A stretch of DNA of 64,000 nucleotides from SYAC01 sp046048055 (GTDB lineage Bacteria; Planctomycetota; Phycisphaerae; Phycisphaerales; SM1A02): the NCBI GenBank assembly GCA_046048055.1, contig JBJOGW010000016.1, positions 45,504 to 109,503 on the forward strand, read 5' to 3'. The notes under the pieces are model-generated. The model was not told the origin of the DNA. It did not search any database and worked only from the letters and a program-made list of their open reading frames with translations. Both the position numbers and the translations under genes were made by a program. Every line of letters starts with the position of its first letter. The first letter of the stretch is position 1. Below, in pieces: positions 8,598-16,875 of this stretch.

Positions 8598-9368
8598 ATG
8601 CGCGACAAGGCCGCCATCATCCGAGACTGGCTGCCCCGCTACACGGGCCGCTCGCTCGGGGACTTCGGCCAGTACGTGCTGCTGGCCAACTTCAGCAGCT
8701 ACGTCGAGGCCTTCGCCGAGAAGTTTGGCGTGCCGGTGATGGGGCGCGACCACCCCATGCTCTCCGCCACGGCGGAGAACATCACCATCATCAGCTTCGG
8801 CATGGGCAGCGCGATGGCGGCCACCGTGATGGACCTGCTCGGTGCCGTGGAGCCCAAGGCCGTGCTGTTCCTGGGCAAGTGCGGCGGCCTGAAGAAGACC
8901 AGGCTGGGCGATTTCGTGCTGCCGATCGCCGCCATCCGGGGCGAAGGCACCAGCAACGAGTGGATGCCCCCCGAGGTGCCGGCGCTGCCCAGCTTCCGAC
9001 TGCAGCGCGCGGTGAGCGAGAGCATCGTGAAGCACGCATGCGACTACTTCACGGGCACCGTGTACACCACCAACCGCCGGGTCTGGGAGCATGACGAGCG
9101 GTTCAAGGACTACCTGAGGCAGATCCGCGCCATCGGCATCGACATGGAGACGGCGACCATCTTCCTGGTGGGCTTCGCCAACGGGATCCCCAAGGGCGCC
9201 TTGCTGCTGGTGAGCGACAATCCCATGACGCCCGAGGGTGTCAAGACCACCGCGAGCGACCGCGACGTGACGGAACGGTTCGTGGCCAGGCACCTCGAGA
9301 TCGGCATCGACGCCCTGCGCGATCTCCGCGACCGGGGCGAAAGCGTGAAGCACCTGCGGTTCGAGTGA
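8598..9368 (+). CDS. amn: AMP nucleosidase (short, Bacteroidota-like type)
   Basis: AMP nucleosidase cleaves AMP to adenine and ribose 5-phosphate and belongs to the nucleoside phosphorylase superfamily. The 256-residue product lacks the N-terminal extension of the E. coli enzyme. It closely resembles the short form I know from Bacteroidota, with the same blocks NWLPRYTG-like start, DFGQYVLL, GKCGGLKK, IRGEGTSNEW, TGTVYTTNRRVWEHD, DMETATIF and LLLVSDNPMTPEGVKT. ATG 8598 gives exactly the family N-terminus. It follows the CMD-family gene after four bases and converges on the flavin oxidoreductase gene with one base between the stops. Confidence 0.9.
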   Translation: MRDKAAIIRDWLPRYTGRSLGDFGQYVLLANFSSYVEAFAEKFGVPVMGRDHPMLSATAENITIISFGMGSAMAATVMDLLGAVEPKAVLFLGKCGGLKKTRLGDFVLPIAAIRGEGTSNEWMPPEVPALPSFRLQRAVSESIVKHACDYFTGTVYTTNRRVWEHDERFKDYLRQIRAIGIDMETATIFLVGFANGIPKGALLLVSDNPMTPEGVKTTASDRDVTERFVARHLEIGIDALRDLRDRGESVKHLRFE

Positions 9369-9369
9369 G

Positions 9370-10476
9370 TCAGGCGGCGGAAGCGTCCGCCCGTGGCCAG
9401 TCGGTGTAGCCGCGCTCGCCACCGCCGTACCAGGTGGCGTTGTCGCCCTCGGCCAGGGGCACGTCGCGCCGGAAGCGCTCGGGCAGGTCCGGGTTGGCGA
9501 TGAACGGCCGGCCGAACACGCAGGCATCGCAGAGACCCTGCTGCAGCAGCCGCTCGGCATGGTCGCGCGTGAGCCCGCCGGAGAGCATGAGCACGCCGCG
9601 GAAGAGCGATCGCCAGTCGCGAAGGAAGGCCTCGTCGAAACCCTCCTTGCCGTAGGCCCACTGGTAGTTGATCAGGTCCACGTAGGCCACGCCCTCCCGC
9701 TGCAGCTGCCGAGCCGCCTCCAGGTGCTGCTCGCGCCACGCCATGTCCTTCACCTCGCCGTCGTCGCCACTGTGCGGCGAGAGCCGCACGCCCACGCGAT
9801 CGGCGCCCCACACGGACACGGTTGCGCGGACCGCCTCCATCAGGAACCTGGCCCGCGCCTCCACGCCACCGCCCCACATGTCGGTGCGTTCATTGAGCAC
9901 GGAACTCATGAACTGGTCCGGCAGGTAACCGTTGGCCCCGTGCACCTGCACGCCGTCAAAGCCCGCATCGCGCGCGATCCGTGCCGCATGGCCATACCGC
10001 GCGATGACGTCGGGAATCTCCGAGGCCTCGAGGGCCCGCGGCTCGTCGCACGGAACGCGGGCGGGCTGGCCCCGCTCGTCCAGGGCGAAGCACGTGCCCG
10101 TGGAGCGTCGGGCGCTGCAGCTGACGGGCGCCGCATGGCCGGGCTGCAGGCTTCGGTGCGAGATGCGGCCGACATGCCAGAGCTGCGCGTGGATTCGACC
10201 GCCCGCGGCGTGCACGGCGTCGGTGACCAGCCTCCAGCCCGCCCCCTGCTCGGGCGTGAAGATGCCCGGCGTCCACAGGTACCCCTGCCCCTCGGGACAG
10301 ATCTGCGTGGCCTCGCTGATGATCAGGCCGGCGCCGGAACGCTGGGCGTAGTACCGGGCGTTGACCTCCGTGGGCACGTTGCCCGGCTGGGCGGCGCGGC
10401 AGCGCGTGAGCGGTGCCATGACCACGCGGTTGGCAAGCGTGAGGGGTCCGAGCGGCAGGGGTTCGAGCAGCTTCAT
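9370..10476 (-). CDS. NADH:flavin oxidoreductase / Old Yellow Enzyme family
   Basis: A 368-residue FMN-dependent ene-reductase of the Old Yellow Enzyme family, the size of NemA and XenB. It begins LLEPLPLGPLTLANRVVMAPLTRCRA, the classical FMN-binding entry. It contains HAQLWHVGRISH (the Gln and His region binding flavin and substrate), DGVQVHGANGYLPDQF, and a C-terminal phosphate-binding region ending FGRPFIANPDLPERF. Such enzymes reduce activated C=C bonds, nitro compounds and electrophiles; the physiological substrate cannot be deduced. The start at 10476 is set by homology; no SD is evident, but a TACTCT box lies nine bases upstream. Longer in-frame starts add no conserved sequence. Confidence 0.92.
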   Translation of the reverse strand: MKLLEPLPLGPLTLANRVVMAPLTRCRAAQPGNVPTEVNARYYAQRSGAGLIISEATQICPEGQGYLWTPGIFTPEQGAGWRLVTDAVHAAGGRIHAQLWHVGRISHRSLQPGHAAPVSCSARRSTGTCFALDERGQPARVPCDEPRALEASEIPDVIARYGHAARIARDAGFDGVQVHGANGYLPDQFMSSVLNERTDMWGGGVEARARFLMEAVRATVSVWGADRVGVRLSPHSGDDGEVKDMAWREQHLEAARQLQREGVAYVDLINYQWAYGKEGFDEAFLRDWRSLFRGVLMLSGGLTRDHAERLLQQGLCDACVFGRPFIANPDLPERFRRDVPLAEGDNATWYGGGERGYTDWPRADASAA

Positions 10477-10513
10477 GGGCTCGGAAGAGTACGGGGGCCC
10501 GCCACAAAGGGGC

Positions 10514-10543
10514 CGGAGGCGACCGCCCATGCGGCCGCCTCCG
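10514..10543 (-). terminator. Strong hairpin terminator for the minus-strand PEP-CTERM gene
   Basis: CGGAGGCG and CGCCTCCG form the outer stem. After one mismatch, CCGC pairs with GCGG around a CCAT loop. It lies just past the stop at 10571 in the minus direction and is followed there by CCCCTTTGT. Confidence 0.6.
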
Positions 10544-10570
10544 ACCATGCGTGCCTGTCCGGGCCTTGAC

Positions 10571-11362
10571 TCACCTGGATCGACGGCGACCAGCCAGCCC
10601 GGCCAAGGCCAGCGTGGCCACGGCACCAGGCGCAGGCACCAGGCCCACGCTCACGTCGAAGCCGTAGGAGGGATACGTGGGTCCAACCTCCGTGAGTTGG
10701 GCATCGTAGTTGGCGCCACCCACGAACAGCGAGTAGTCGCCAGCGGCCAAGCCGGAGAACACCGCCGTGACGAAGCCATCCGCCAAGCCATCCCCGATGA
10801 TGCCTGGAGCCCCGCCATAGTTCGCGCTGGTGCCATCGGCCATGTGACCGATGTACGAGAACGACGCCAGCCGTGCGGCGTACTTGATGCCGCTGGTGGG
10901 ATCGCCCGACACGTTGTACACATCGTCGTTGCCGATCGACCAATCCGTGAGCGCTCGGAAGGAACCCTCCGTGCCCGCGGGTCGTGAAGCGACGGACAGC
11001 GCCGATCCATCGTGGGCCAGGCTTTCGGGCGAGCTCTGGGCCAGACCTGAGAACAGGGACAGGCCGGGCAGGAAGGTACCGAACGTCCCCGTGCCGCGAT
11101 CGGCTCGCTGCACGGTGATCTGCACGGAAGATCCGCCATTGGCCACGCTGAACCGGAAGAATCGTCCACGATGGCTGTCGCCCCAGTCCGCGTCGGTGGC
11201 ATCCGCCCAGCCGTAGGCACTGCTCGCGGTCTGGTTGGTGATGCTGGACGCGGTGAACGACAGCGTGCCGAAGTTGCGGTTCGTGTAACTGATATGGGCT
11301 GAGGCCGACGAGGCCAGCATGGTTGCGAGAACGAGAGAGGTGGAAATCGTGATGCGTGACAT
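10571..11362 (-). CDS. Exported PEP-CTERM-like protein
   Basis: A 263-residue exported protein. It has a signal peptide (about residues 1-23, cleavage near SASA) and the C-terminal tail PAPGAVATLALAG ending GRRRSR, the same sorting style as the two tandem paralogues at 5-6.7 kb but with an unrelated middle. The mature N-terminus HISYTNRNFGTLSF is followed by a beta-rich, Ser/Gly-rich region with no catalytic signature. The start is set by AGGAG six bases before the ATG; upstream in-frame sequence is not signal-like. It is the last gene of a minus-strand run of exported proteins. Function unknown. Confidence 0.82.
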   Translation of the reverse strand: MSRITISTSLVLATMLASSASAHISYTNRNFGTLSFTASSITNQTASSAYGWADATDADWGDSHRGRFFRFSVANGGSSVQITVQRADRGTGTFGTFLPGLSLFSGLAQSSPESLAHDGSALSVASRPAGTEGSFRALTDWSIGNDDVYNVSGDPTSGIKYAARLASFSYIGHMADGTSANYGGAPGIIGDGLADGFVTAVFSGLAAGDYSLFVGGANYDAQLTEVGPTYPSYGFDVSVGLVPAPGAVATLALAGLAGRRRSR

Positions 11363-11465
11363 GAAGACTCCTGAAAGATGAAGTTGAAGTGCTTGAAGGG
11401 ATGCATCGGGTGCATGACAGGCTCCCGATGCGGCTGTCCAGTCCGGCGCGCGCCGAACCTGGATT

Positions 11466-12227
11466 TCAGGTACCGAACGAGAGAAGCAGGACGCTGATGT
11501 CGCCTGCGTCCACCAGTGCATTGCCGTCCAGATCACCCTCGCCGCCATGCATCCCGAACATCAGCAGGAGCGTGGCGATGTCACCAGCGTCGACTGAGCC
11601 GTTGCAATCCAGGTCCTCCCGCACGCAGGGCGACACATCACCCACGCGGAAGCGCACCCGCACCGGACTCGAATCCTGGTAGCGACCATGGCGGTCCCAC
11701 GCCACCAGCGTCACGTCATACAGACCGGGAGCGCTGAAGGCACAGGCCTGACCGTGATCGTGATACCCCACCTGCACGTCGAACGAGCGGGTCAGCCTGT
11801 CCGCGCCGCCGCTCCACGCCATGGGCGTGAAGTCGGGCGACTCGTCCAGGAAACTTCCCCACACCATCTCGCCCGGACCACCGCGGCGCGGCGTTACCGA
11901 GACGATCTCGTAGAGAAAGTGACCCCCGACAAGCCGACCCGTGGACACGAAGTAGTCGCTCGTGAGCACCAGGTCGGCGCTGCCGTACCACCCTGCGGTG
12001 GGACCGTCGATGAAGAGATCTGCCACGTGCGGCACGGCCCAGTCACCACGGAAGGTGAAGCGACCATCGGCATCGATGGCGTAGTCCGCCTCGTTTCCGT
12101 AGTAACCGGCGCGGATCACGATCCGGCCACCCTGCGTATCCACCGTCAGGTGCACATGGGCCCAGGAAGCGGTCGTGAGAATCATCCCGGCCAGCAAGGC
12201 CGGGATCATGCGAGCGAGCGTGAACAT
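11466..12227 (-). CDS. Exported protein with C-terminal dockerin-like repeats
   Basis: A 253-residue secreted protein. It has a signal peptide (about residues 1-23, ending SWA) and two C-terminal dockerin-like calcium-binding modules: DLDCNGSVDAGDIATLL, then DLDGNALVDAGDISVLL. The central region contains VGYHDHGQACAFSAPGLYDV, which recalls the H-x-H...F-x-x-PG-x-Y motif of surface-anchored TIGR03769-type repeats; that link is tentative. The mature protein starts HVHLTVDTQGG, where the His residues could bind a metal. AAAGGA precedes the ATG. It sits between a pseudopilin-like gene and a PEP-CTERM gene, suggesting an envelope-associated cluster. No enzyme activity can be assigned. Confidence 0.78.
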   Translation of the reverse strand: MFTLARMIPALLAGMILTTASWAHVHLTVDTQGGRIVIRAGYYGNEADYAIDADGRFTFRGDWAVPHVADLFIDGPTAGWYGSADLVLTSDYFVSTGRLVGGHFLYEIVSVTPRRGGPGEMVWGSFLDESPDFTPMAWSGGADRLTRSFDVQVGYHDHGQACAFSAPGLYDVTLVAWDRHGRYQDSSPVRVRFRVGDVSPCVREDLDCNGSVDAGDIATLLLMFGMHGGEGDLDGNALVDAGDISVLLLSFGT

Positions 12228-12284
12228 GTCGATCCTTTCGTTGCAGTGCGATGCCGGGTCCTCGCCCGGCGGGCGTGGGGTCCG

Positions 12285-12989
12285 TCAGGGCGCTCTGCGC
12301 GCCGTGACGGGATCGAACGGACTATGGTCCGGACGGAACGAGGCTGCCAGGTCGTCCCACGTCCACGAGCTGGCGTGGCCGTCGGCGAACAGGTAGTTGG
12401 CGGCACCAAGATGCCGCCTCACCGCCACCGCCAGTTCCAGCTCCGTGAGCGTGCGGATCTGGCGCGTGTGCAGGTGATCGGCGCTGCCCGAGCCATTCGG
12501 CTCGAAGGCGTAGATCACCGCGGCGGGTCGGCGGAGACTGCTGAGCGTGCGGAAGGCCTGCGTACGCCCTCCGGGAATCGGCCGTCGCGTGACCGGGTTG
12601 AAGTCCAACCCGGGCGAGAGCGGTTCGAAGTGCTCATTGGTCGCGTAGGAGGTCGCCCGCGCCGCACGAAAGGGATCCGAGGGGCAGAGCCGGGCCTCGG
12701 GCCTCACGCCGAACGGCTCGAGCGACTGCAGCCATGCTGCCTCGCTGAGCACCGTGCGGGTCGTGTGACTCGAGAGCGGATACTGACCCTTGCTTCCTTC
12801 GCAGTACAACGCCACCGCCTGGCCAATCGAGCGAAGATTGCCCAGGCACACGGTGTCACGCCCCCGCTCGCCCACCCGGCCCACCACGGGGACGAGCAGG
12901 CCGAGCAGCAGCGCGGCCACGGCGAGGACGACGAGCAGCTCCACCAGCGTGAAGCCCCGCCGCCCCGCGTTGGATGCGGATGGCGACAT
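12285..12989 (-). CDS. Prepilin-type protein with H-X9-DG motif (DUF1559-like)
   Basis: A 234-residue type II pseudopilin-like protein. The N-terminus has a short basic leader and the prepilin peptidase site RRG/FTLVELLVVLAV, followed by one hydrophobic helix. The C-terminal part carries the exact H-x9-DG motif (HLGAANYLFADG) that marks the large planctomycete family of prepilin-type processing-associated proteins. GGAGG lies six bases upstream of the ATG. These proteins are numerous in planctomycetes and their individual roles are unknown; pilus-like or secretion fibres are the usual inference. Two Cys residues near positions 48 and 63 could form a disulfide. Confidence 0.88.
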   Translation of the reverse strand: MSPSASNAGRRGFTLVELLVVLAVAALLLGLLVPVVGRVGERGRDTVCLGNLRSIGQAVALYCEGSKGQYPLSSHTTRTVLSEAAWLQSLEPFGVRPEARLCPSDPFRAARATSYATNEHFEPLSPGLDFNPVTRRPIPGGRTQAFRTLSSLRRPAAVIYAFEPNGSGSADHLHTRQIRTLTELELAVAVRRHLGAANYLFADGHASSWTWDDLAASFRPDHSPFDPVTARRAP

Positions 12990-13080
12990 GCGATTCCTCC
13001 AAAGTCCGCGGCTCTTGCGCCGCGGGCCTCAAGGCGATGCGATGAAGAACGACCGTGCAGCCTCGTTCCGTCCGAGGAAC

Positions 13081-13686
13081 TCAGGCCAATCGCGGAGGTG
13101 GATCCGGCAGGTCCTCCACGGGCGACGCTGGCACCTGCCACGATGACGGCCACTGGAACGCCACGGCCGGCCGTGGGCAGTCCGCCACCAACACGGGCTC
13201 TGGAAGAGCCGGCAGCACGGCCAGGACGAACATGGACACCGCACCGCGGCAACCCAAGGCGCTCAGACACGCACCTTCGGCTGCCTGATCGCTCGTTGCC
13301 TCCTGACAGCCGGTTCCCGCACCCCCGGCCAAGCGATCCTGAATGCCCGCCACGCAGCTGCCGCAGGAGGCGGAGCCGGGCTTGACACTGTTTGCAGCAA
13401 CGATCCACTGGGCCGGCGTGAATCGCAGGTCGGCCGGAGGCGACACCCCCTCACGGATGGCCCAGGCCAGTCGCTGCTCCGGAGTGTGGCAGCAGCACGC
13501 CGTCCAGCACTGGCGAGCGCTGACGCATCCGCAGCCACACTGCTCGCAGGGATGACGCTCCAGTTGAGTCCCAAGCCACCGCGCCACGGTTGCCGGCGTG
13601 GGCAAGGCGCGCATCGACGAGAGCATGAACACCGCGAGGGTGGCCAGCCCCAACCGTCTTCGTCCCATTCGGAACAATCGGTACAT
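13081..13686 (-). CDS. Cys-rich exported or membrane-anchored protein, function unknown
   Basis: A 201-residue protein I do not assign to a named family. The N-terminus is a basic segment followed by a hydrophobic stretch (about residues 12-28), so it is exported or anchored. Eight cysteines fall within residues 47-66 (C47, C50, C52, C54, C60, C64, C65, C66), ending in the block CWTACCCHTPEQRLAWA. More Cys pairs occur near 108-111 and 128. A second hydrophobic segment is near 155-170. The cluster could bind a soft metal or form disulfides; that is inference. The ATG at 13686 is chosen over the upstream TTG because a good promoter ends nine bases before it. Confidence 0.7.
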   Translation of the reverse strand: MYRLFRMGRRRLGLATLAVFMLSSMRALPTPATVARWLGTQLERHPCEQCGCGCVSARQCWTACCCHTPEQRLAWAIREGVSPPADLRFTPAQWIVAANSVKPGSASCGSCVAGIQDRLAGGAGTGCQEATSDQAAEGACLSALGCRGAVSMFVLAVLPALPEPVLVADCPRPAVAFQWPSSWQVPASPVEDLPDPPPRLA

Positions 13687-13695
13687 CCGACCCAA

Positions 13696-13724
13696 TGTCT
13701 ACCAGACGCAAGAGGCGCGCTCAA
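13696..13724 (-). promoter_or_regulatory. Sigma-70-type promoter of the Cys-rich gene
   Basis: On the minus strand, TTGAGC (13719-13724) and TAGACA (13696-13701) are separated by exactly 17 bases. Nine bases then lead to the ATG, giving a leader of only about two or three bases. This is the best-formed promoter in the minus-strand cluster. Confidence 0.6.
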
Positions 13725-13764
13725 CCCTTCGCGACCATGCCGCAGATCCCGGGGGGATTGCCAC

Positions 13765-14838
13765 TCAGGAGGTGGTGGTGGGCCGGGCCGGGAACAGCAT
13801 GCTGGCCGCGATGGCGGCGCCGATCACGCCGCCGATCACCGCCAGACTGACCGTGATCGGCACGTGCATGCCCAGCAGCGGCAACACCAGCTTGACGCCC
13901 ACGAAGATCAGGACCACCCCGAGCCCGTACTTGAGCAGGTGAAACAGGCCCATGGCTCCCGCCAGCAGGAAGTACAGCGCCCGCAGCCCCAGGATGGCGA
14001 AGATGTTGCTGGTGAACACGATCAGCGGCTCGCGGGTCACCGCGAAGATGGCCGGCACGCTGTCCAGGGCAAAGATGATGTCCGTGAACTCCACCACCGC
14101 CAGCGCCACCAGCAGCGGCGTGGCGTGCCGGACGCCGCCCACGCGCACCACGAACGACTGCCCATGAAACTCCGGGGTGATGGGCATGAGCCGCCGCAGC
14201 AGTCGAAGCACCGGATTGCGGGAGAGGTCCCTCTTCTGCTCCAGCGGCAGCAGCAGCTTGCCACCCGTGAGCACCAGGAAACCTCCAAAGATCCACACCA
14301 CCGCCGCGTACTGCAGCAGCAGGCTGCCGGCGGCGATGAAGGCCGCACGGCTGACCAGCGCCCCCAGGATCCCGTAGAAGAGCACGCGGTGCTGGTACGC
14401 CGCCGGAACGGCGAAGTACCGGAAGATCACCACGAACACGAAGATGTTGTCCACGCTCAGGCTCTTCTCGATGAGATAGCCCGCCAGGAACTGCAGCGAC
14501 ACCTCGCGGGCCGCCACCGGCGCCGAGGCGTATCCCGCCTCGGCCAGCCGCTCCGGCGCAAATCCCGCCAGATGGCCGCTGGCCCACCACCACAGTCCGA
14601 CGTTGAAGATCAGCGCCATCGCGATCCACACCGCGCTCCACGTGGCGGCCTCGCGGAACCGCACCTCATGGGCCTGCCGATGGAACACGCCCAGGTCCAG
14701 GGCCAGTACGGCCAGCACGAAGAGCGTGAAGCCCGCGTAGATCCCCCAGGTCTCGGCGAACGGGAACAGCACGGGCCGGGTCAGGTCGGCGACGCTGGCC
14801 AGCGTGCAGGTGGACGGGATGAGCGACAGGGCGATCAT
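13765..14838 (-). CDS. TerC family integral membrane protein
   Basis: A 357-residue polytopic membrane protein of the TerC family (tellurite resistance / Alx / manganese exporter group). About nine hydrophobic helices are visible. The two acidic family signatures are intact: EKSLSVDNIFVFVVI and FTDIIFALDSVPAIFA, whose Asp and Asn residues sit in the membrane and are implicated in metal binding. TerC proteins are linked to metal export and to metalation of exported enzymes. It lies 28 bases downstream of gapA on the same strand. No yybP-ykoY manganese riboswitch can be present in so short a gap. Confidence 0.92.
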   Translation of the reverse strand: MIALSLIPSTCTLASVADLTRPVLFPFAETWGIYAGFTLFVLAVLALDLGVFHRQAHEVRFREAATWSAVWIAMALIFNVGLWWWASGHLAGFAPERLAEAGYASAPVAAREVSLQFLAGYLIEKSLSVDNIFVFVVIFRYFAVPAAYQHRVLFYGILGALVSRAAFIAAGSLLLQYAAVVWIFGGFLVLTGGKLLLPLEQKRDLSRNPVLRLLRRLMPITPEFHGQSFVVRVGGVRHATPLLVALAVVEFTDIIFALDSVPAIFAVTREPLIVFTSNIFAILGLRALYFLLAGAMGLFHLLKYGLGVVLIFVGVKLVLPLLGMHVPITVSLAVIGGVIGAAIAASMLFPARPTTTS

Positions 14839-14866
14839 GCTCGGCGCCGCGCGGCGCCACGCGAAT

Positions 14867-15889
14867 TCAGCGCACGCCGTCCTTCTCGGCCATCATCTGC
14901 AGCATGTCCACGCAGCGCGTGGCATAGCCGAACTCGTTGTCGTACCAGCTGACCACCTTGAAGAATCGGTCGTTCAACTGGATGCACGCCTTCGCGTCGT
15001 AGATGCTGCTTCGCGGATCGCTCATGAAGTCGCTGCTGACCACCTCCTCCTCGGTGTAGCCCAGCACGCCCTGCATGGAGCCCTCGGCGGCGGCCTTCAT
15101 GGCCGCGTGGATCTGGTCCAGGCTGGTGGACGTGCCGGTGCGGAACGTCAGGTCCACGCAACTCACGTTGGCCACCGGCACGCGGAAACTCATGCCCGTG
15201 AGCTTGCCCTTCACCGCGGGCAGGCACAGGGCCACGGCCTTGGCGGCACCGGTGCTGGCGGGAATGATGTTCTGGTAGGCGTTGCGGCCACCGCGCCAGT
15301 CCTTGCGGCTGGGGCCATCCTGCGTGGGCTGGGTGGCCGTGACCGCGTGCACCGTGGTCATCAGGCCTTCCTCGAGCCCGAAGCTGTCCAGGATGACCTT
15401 GACCACCGGGGCAAGGCAGTTGGTGGTGCAGCTGGCGTTGCTGATCACCGTGTGACGCGCCGGGTCGTACTTCTCGTGGTTCACCTTGTAGACCAGCGTG
15501 GGCACCTCGGCATCGCTCTTGGTGGGCGCGCTGATCAGCACGCGCCGGGCACCGCCATCCAGGTGCTGCCTGGCACCGTCGAAGTCGGTGAAGCGGCCAG
15601 TGCTCTCCACCACGTACTGGCAGCCCAGGTCCTTCCACGGCAGCTTGCCCGGTTCCTTCTCGCTCAGGGCGCGGGTCCTCTGCGTGCCGCAGGCGAAACC
15701 ATCACCGCTCACCTTCACCTGATCCGAGTGGCGCCCATGGCTGCTGTCGTACTGAAGCAGGTAGGCCAGGTTGTCCGCAGGCACCAGGTCGTTCACGCCC
15801 ACGATCTCGAAGTTGCCGCGCTGCGCGGCGATGCGATAGACCAGGCGTCCGATGCGACCGAAACCGTTGATGCCGATGCGAATGGGCAC
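14867..15889 (-). CDS. gapA: Glyceraldehyde-3-phosphate dehydrogenase, type I
   Basis: GAPDH oxidises glyceraldehyde 3-phosphate to 1,3-bisphosphoglycerate with NAD and phosphate in glycolysis. The 340-residue product begins with the NAD-binding INGFGRIGRLVYR. It has Asp34 in VNDL, which favours NAD over NADP, and the catalytic ASCTTNCLAP with Cys154. The start is GTG, supported by AAGGAG eight bases upstream. The C-terminal WYDNEFGYATRCVDM is typical. It is followed by terC on the same strand and could be cotranscribed with it. A GC-rich palindrome (14843-14858) in the short gap might modulate readthrough. Confidence 0.97.
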   Translation of the reverse strand: MPIRIGINGFGRIGRLVYRIAAQRGNFEIVGVNDLVPADNLAYLLQYDSSHGRHSDQVKVSGDGFACGTQRTRALSEKEPGKLPWKDLGCQYVVESTGRFTDFDGARQHLDGGARRVLISAPTKSDAEVPTLVYKVNHEKYDPARHTVISNASCTTNCLAPVVKVILDSFGLEEGLMTTVHAVTATQPTQDGPSRKDWRGGRNAYQNIIPASTGAAKAVALCLPAVKGKLTGMSFRVPVANVSCVDLTFRTGTSTSLDQIHAAMKAAAEGSMQGVLGYTEEEVVSSDFMSDPRSSIYDAKACIQLNDRFFKVVSWYDNEFGYATRCVDMLQMMAEKDGVR

Positions 15890-15940
15890 GATGGGGCTCC
15901 TTCCGAGGGGGTGACACGATAGGGCCGCCGGCGGGATCCC

Positions 15941-16822
15941 TCAACCACAACGGCGATCGGCCGGAGGCGGGCCGGTTTCGTCCCCGCCCTGCAGGGCCCT
16001 GCGGCTGCGGGCCGCCTCGCGCCGGCACGCGAAGTCGAAGATCCATGGGAACGCCGTGATCAGGCCAGCCGCCAGGCGGATGGAGCGACTGGTCCAGACC
16101 TCGCTGCAGGGACGCTTCAGGCACGCCACGATGGCACGGGCCACGCGCTCGGGGGGCTGCACGAACAACCTGGGGGCATGGTCCGGCACGCGGCGACCGT
16201 GCGCATGCCGCCCACTGCGCCGCGCCGACTCCTCGAAGAACTCGGTCACCGTGGTCACCGGATGCACGCTGCTCACCTCGATGCCGTGGGGCTCGAGCTC
16301 GAAGCGCATGGCCCGGCACATCATGGACTGCGCCGCCTTGGTGGCCGCATAGGCCCCGAAGTACGGGATGGTGAACTTGGCCAGGCAGCTGCTGCACATG
16401 AGCAGGTGCCCGCGGCGATCCGCGGCGATCAGCCGACGCGCCGCCTGCGTGACCAGATCGGTGCTGGCGAAGAAGTTCACCTCGAAGATGTGCCGCAGCG
16501 ACTCGTCGCTGGTCTGGTGGTGGGCCCGCTCGAAGCCGTAACCCGCATTGGCGAAGACCACGTCGAAGCGACCGAAGGCTCGCTCGGCGGCATCGAGCAC
16601 CGCGGCACTGGCACCCGGGGCCGCCACGTCCTGCTCCACGATCTCCACCCCGCGCCCGCCGCACTGCAGTTGCAGCGCGAGCCGCCGCAGACGGTCGCCG
16701 CGCCGGGCCGCCAGCACCAGGTGCATGCCCTCGGCCGAAAGGGCCCGGGCCGTGGCCTCGCCGATGCCCGAACTGCCGCCGGTGATGATGGCCACCTTGT
16801 CCGCCAGTCCACCCTGCACCAT
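15941..16822 (-). CDS. Short-chain dehydrogenase/reductase
   Basis: A 293-residue NAD(P)-dependent oxidoreductase of the classical SDR family. It has TGGSSGIGEA (cofactor loop, about residues 14-23), NAGYG and the catalytic YAATK (Tyr and Lys) preceded by a Ser-rich strand. A C-terminal extension past residue 200 is Arg-rich and may associate with the membrane. The substrate is unknown. The ATG at 16822 is preceded at six bases by TAGCGT, with no SD. It is divergent from the receptor-channel gene, with 53 bases between the starts. Confidence 0.9.
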   Translation of the reverse strand: MVQGGLADKVAIITGGSSGIGEATARALSAEGMHLVLAARRGDRLRRLALQLQCGGRGVEIVEQDVAAPGASAAVLDAAERAFGRFDVVFANAGYGFERAHHQTSDESLRHIFEVNFFASTDLVTQAARRLIAADRRGHLLMCSSCLAKFTIPYFGAYAATKAAQSMMCRAMRFELEPHGIEVSSVHPVTTVTEFFEESARRSGRHAHGRRVPDHAPRLFVQPPERVARAIVACLKRPCSEVWTSRSIRLAAGLITAFPWIFDFACRREAARSRRALQGGDETGPPPADRRCG

Positions 16823-16828
16823 GCACGC

Positions 16829-16834
16829 ACGCTA
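16829..16834 (-). promoter_or_regulatory. -10-like TAGCGT box, six bases before the SDR ATG
   Basis: On the minus strand TAGCGT is followed by GCGTGC and then the ATG at 16822, so the transcript would be leaderless. The -35 region (GTCAAC, 17 bases further up) is weak. A TATGCT (16859-16864) on the plus strand may serve the divergent channel gene. Confidence 0.4.
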
Positions 16835-16875
16835 GCACAACGCGGGCGAGGGTTGACCTATGCTCGCCATCCTCC

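Noticed and set aside
14843..14858. GGCGCC-GCGC-GGCGCC palindrome between gapA and terC called as a terminator
   Set aside because: It has no T-tract and the gap is only 28 bases with genes in the same direction. It may simply reflect GC-rich sequence.
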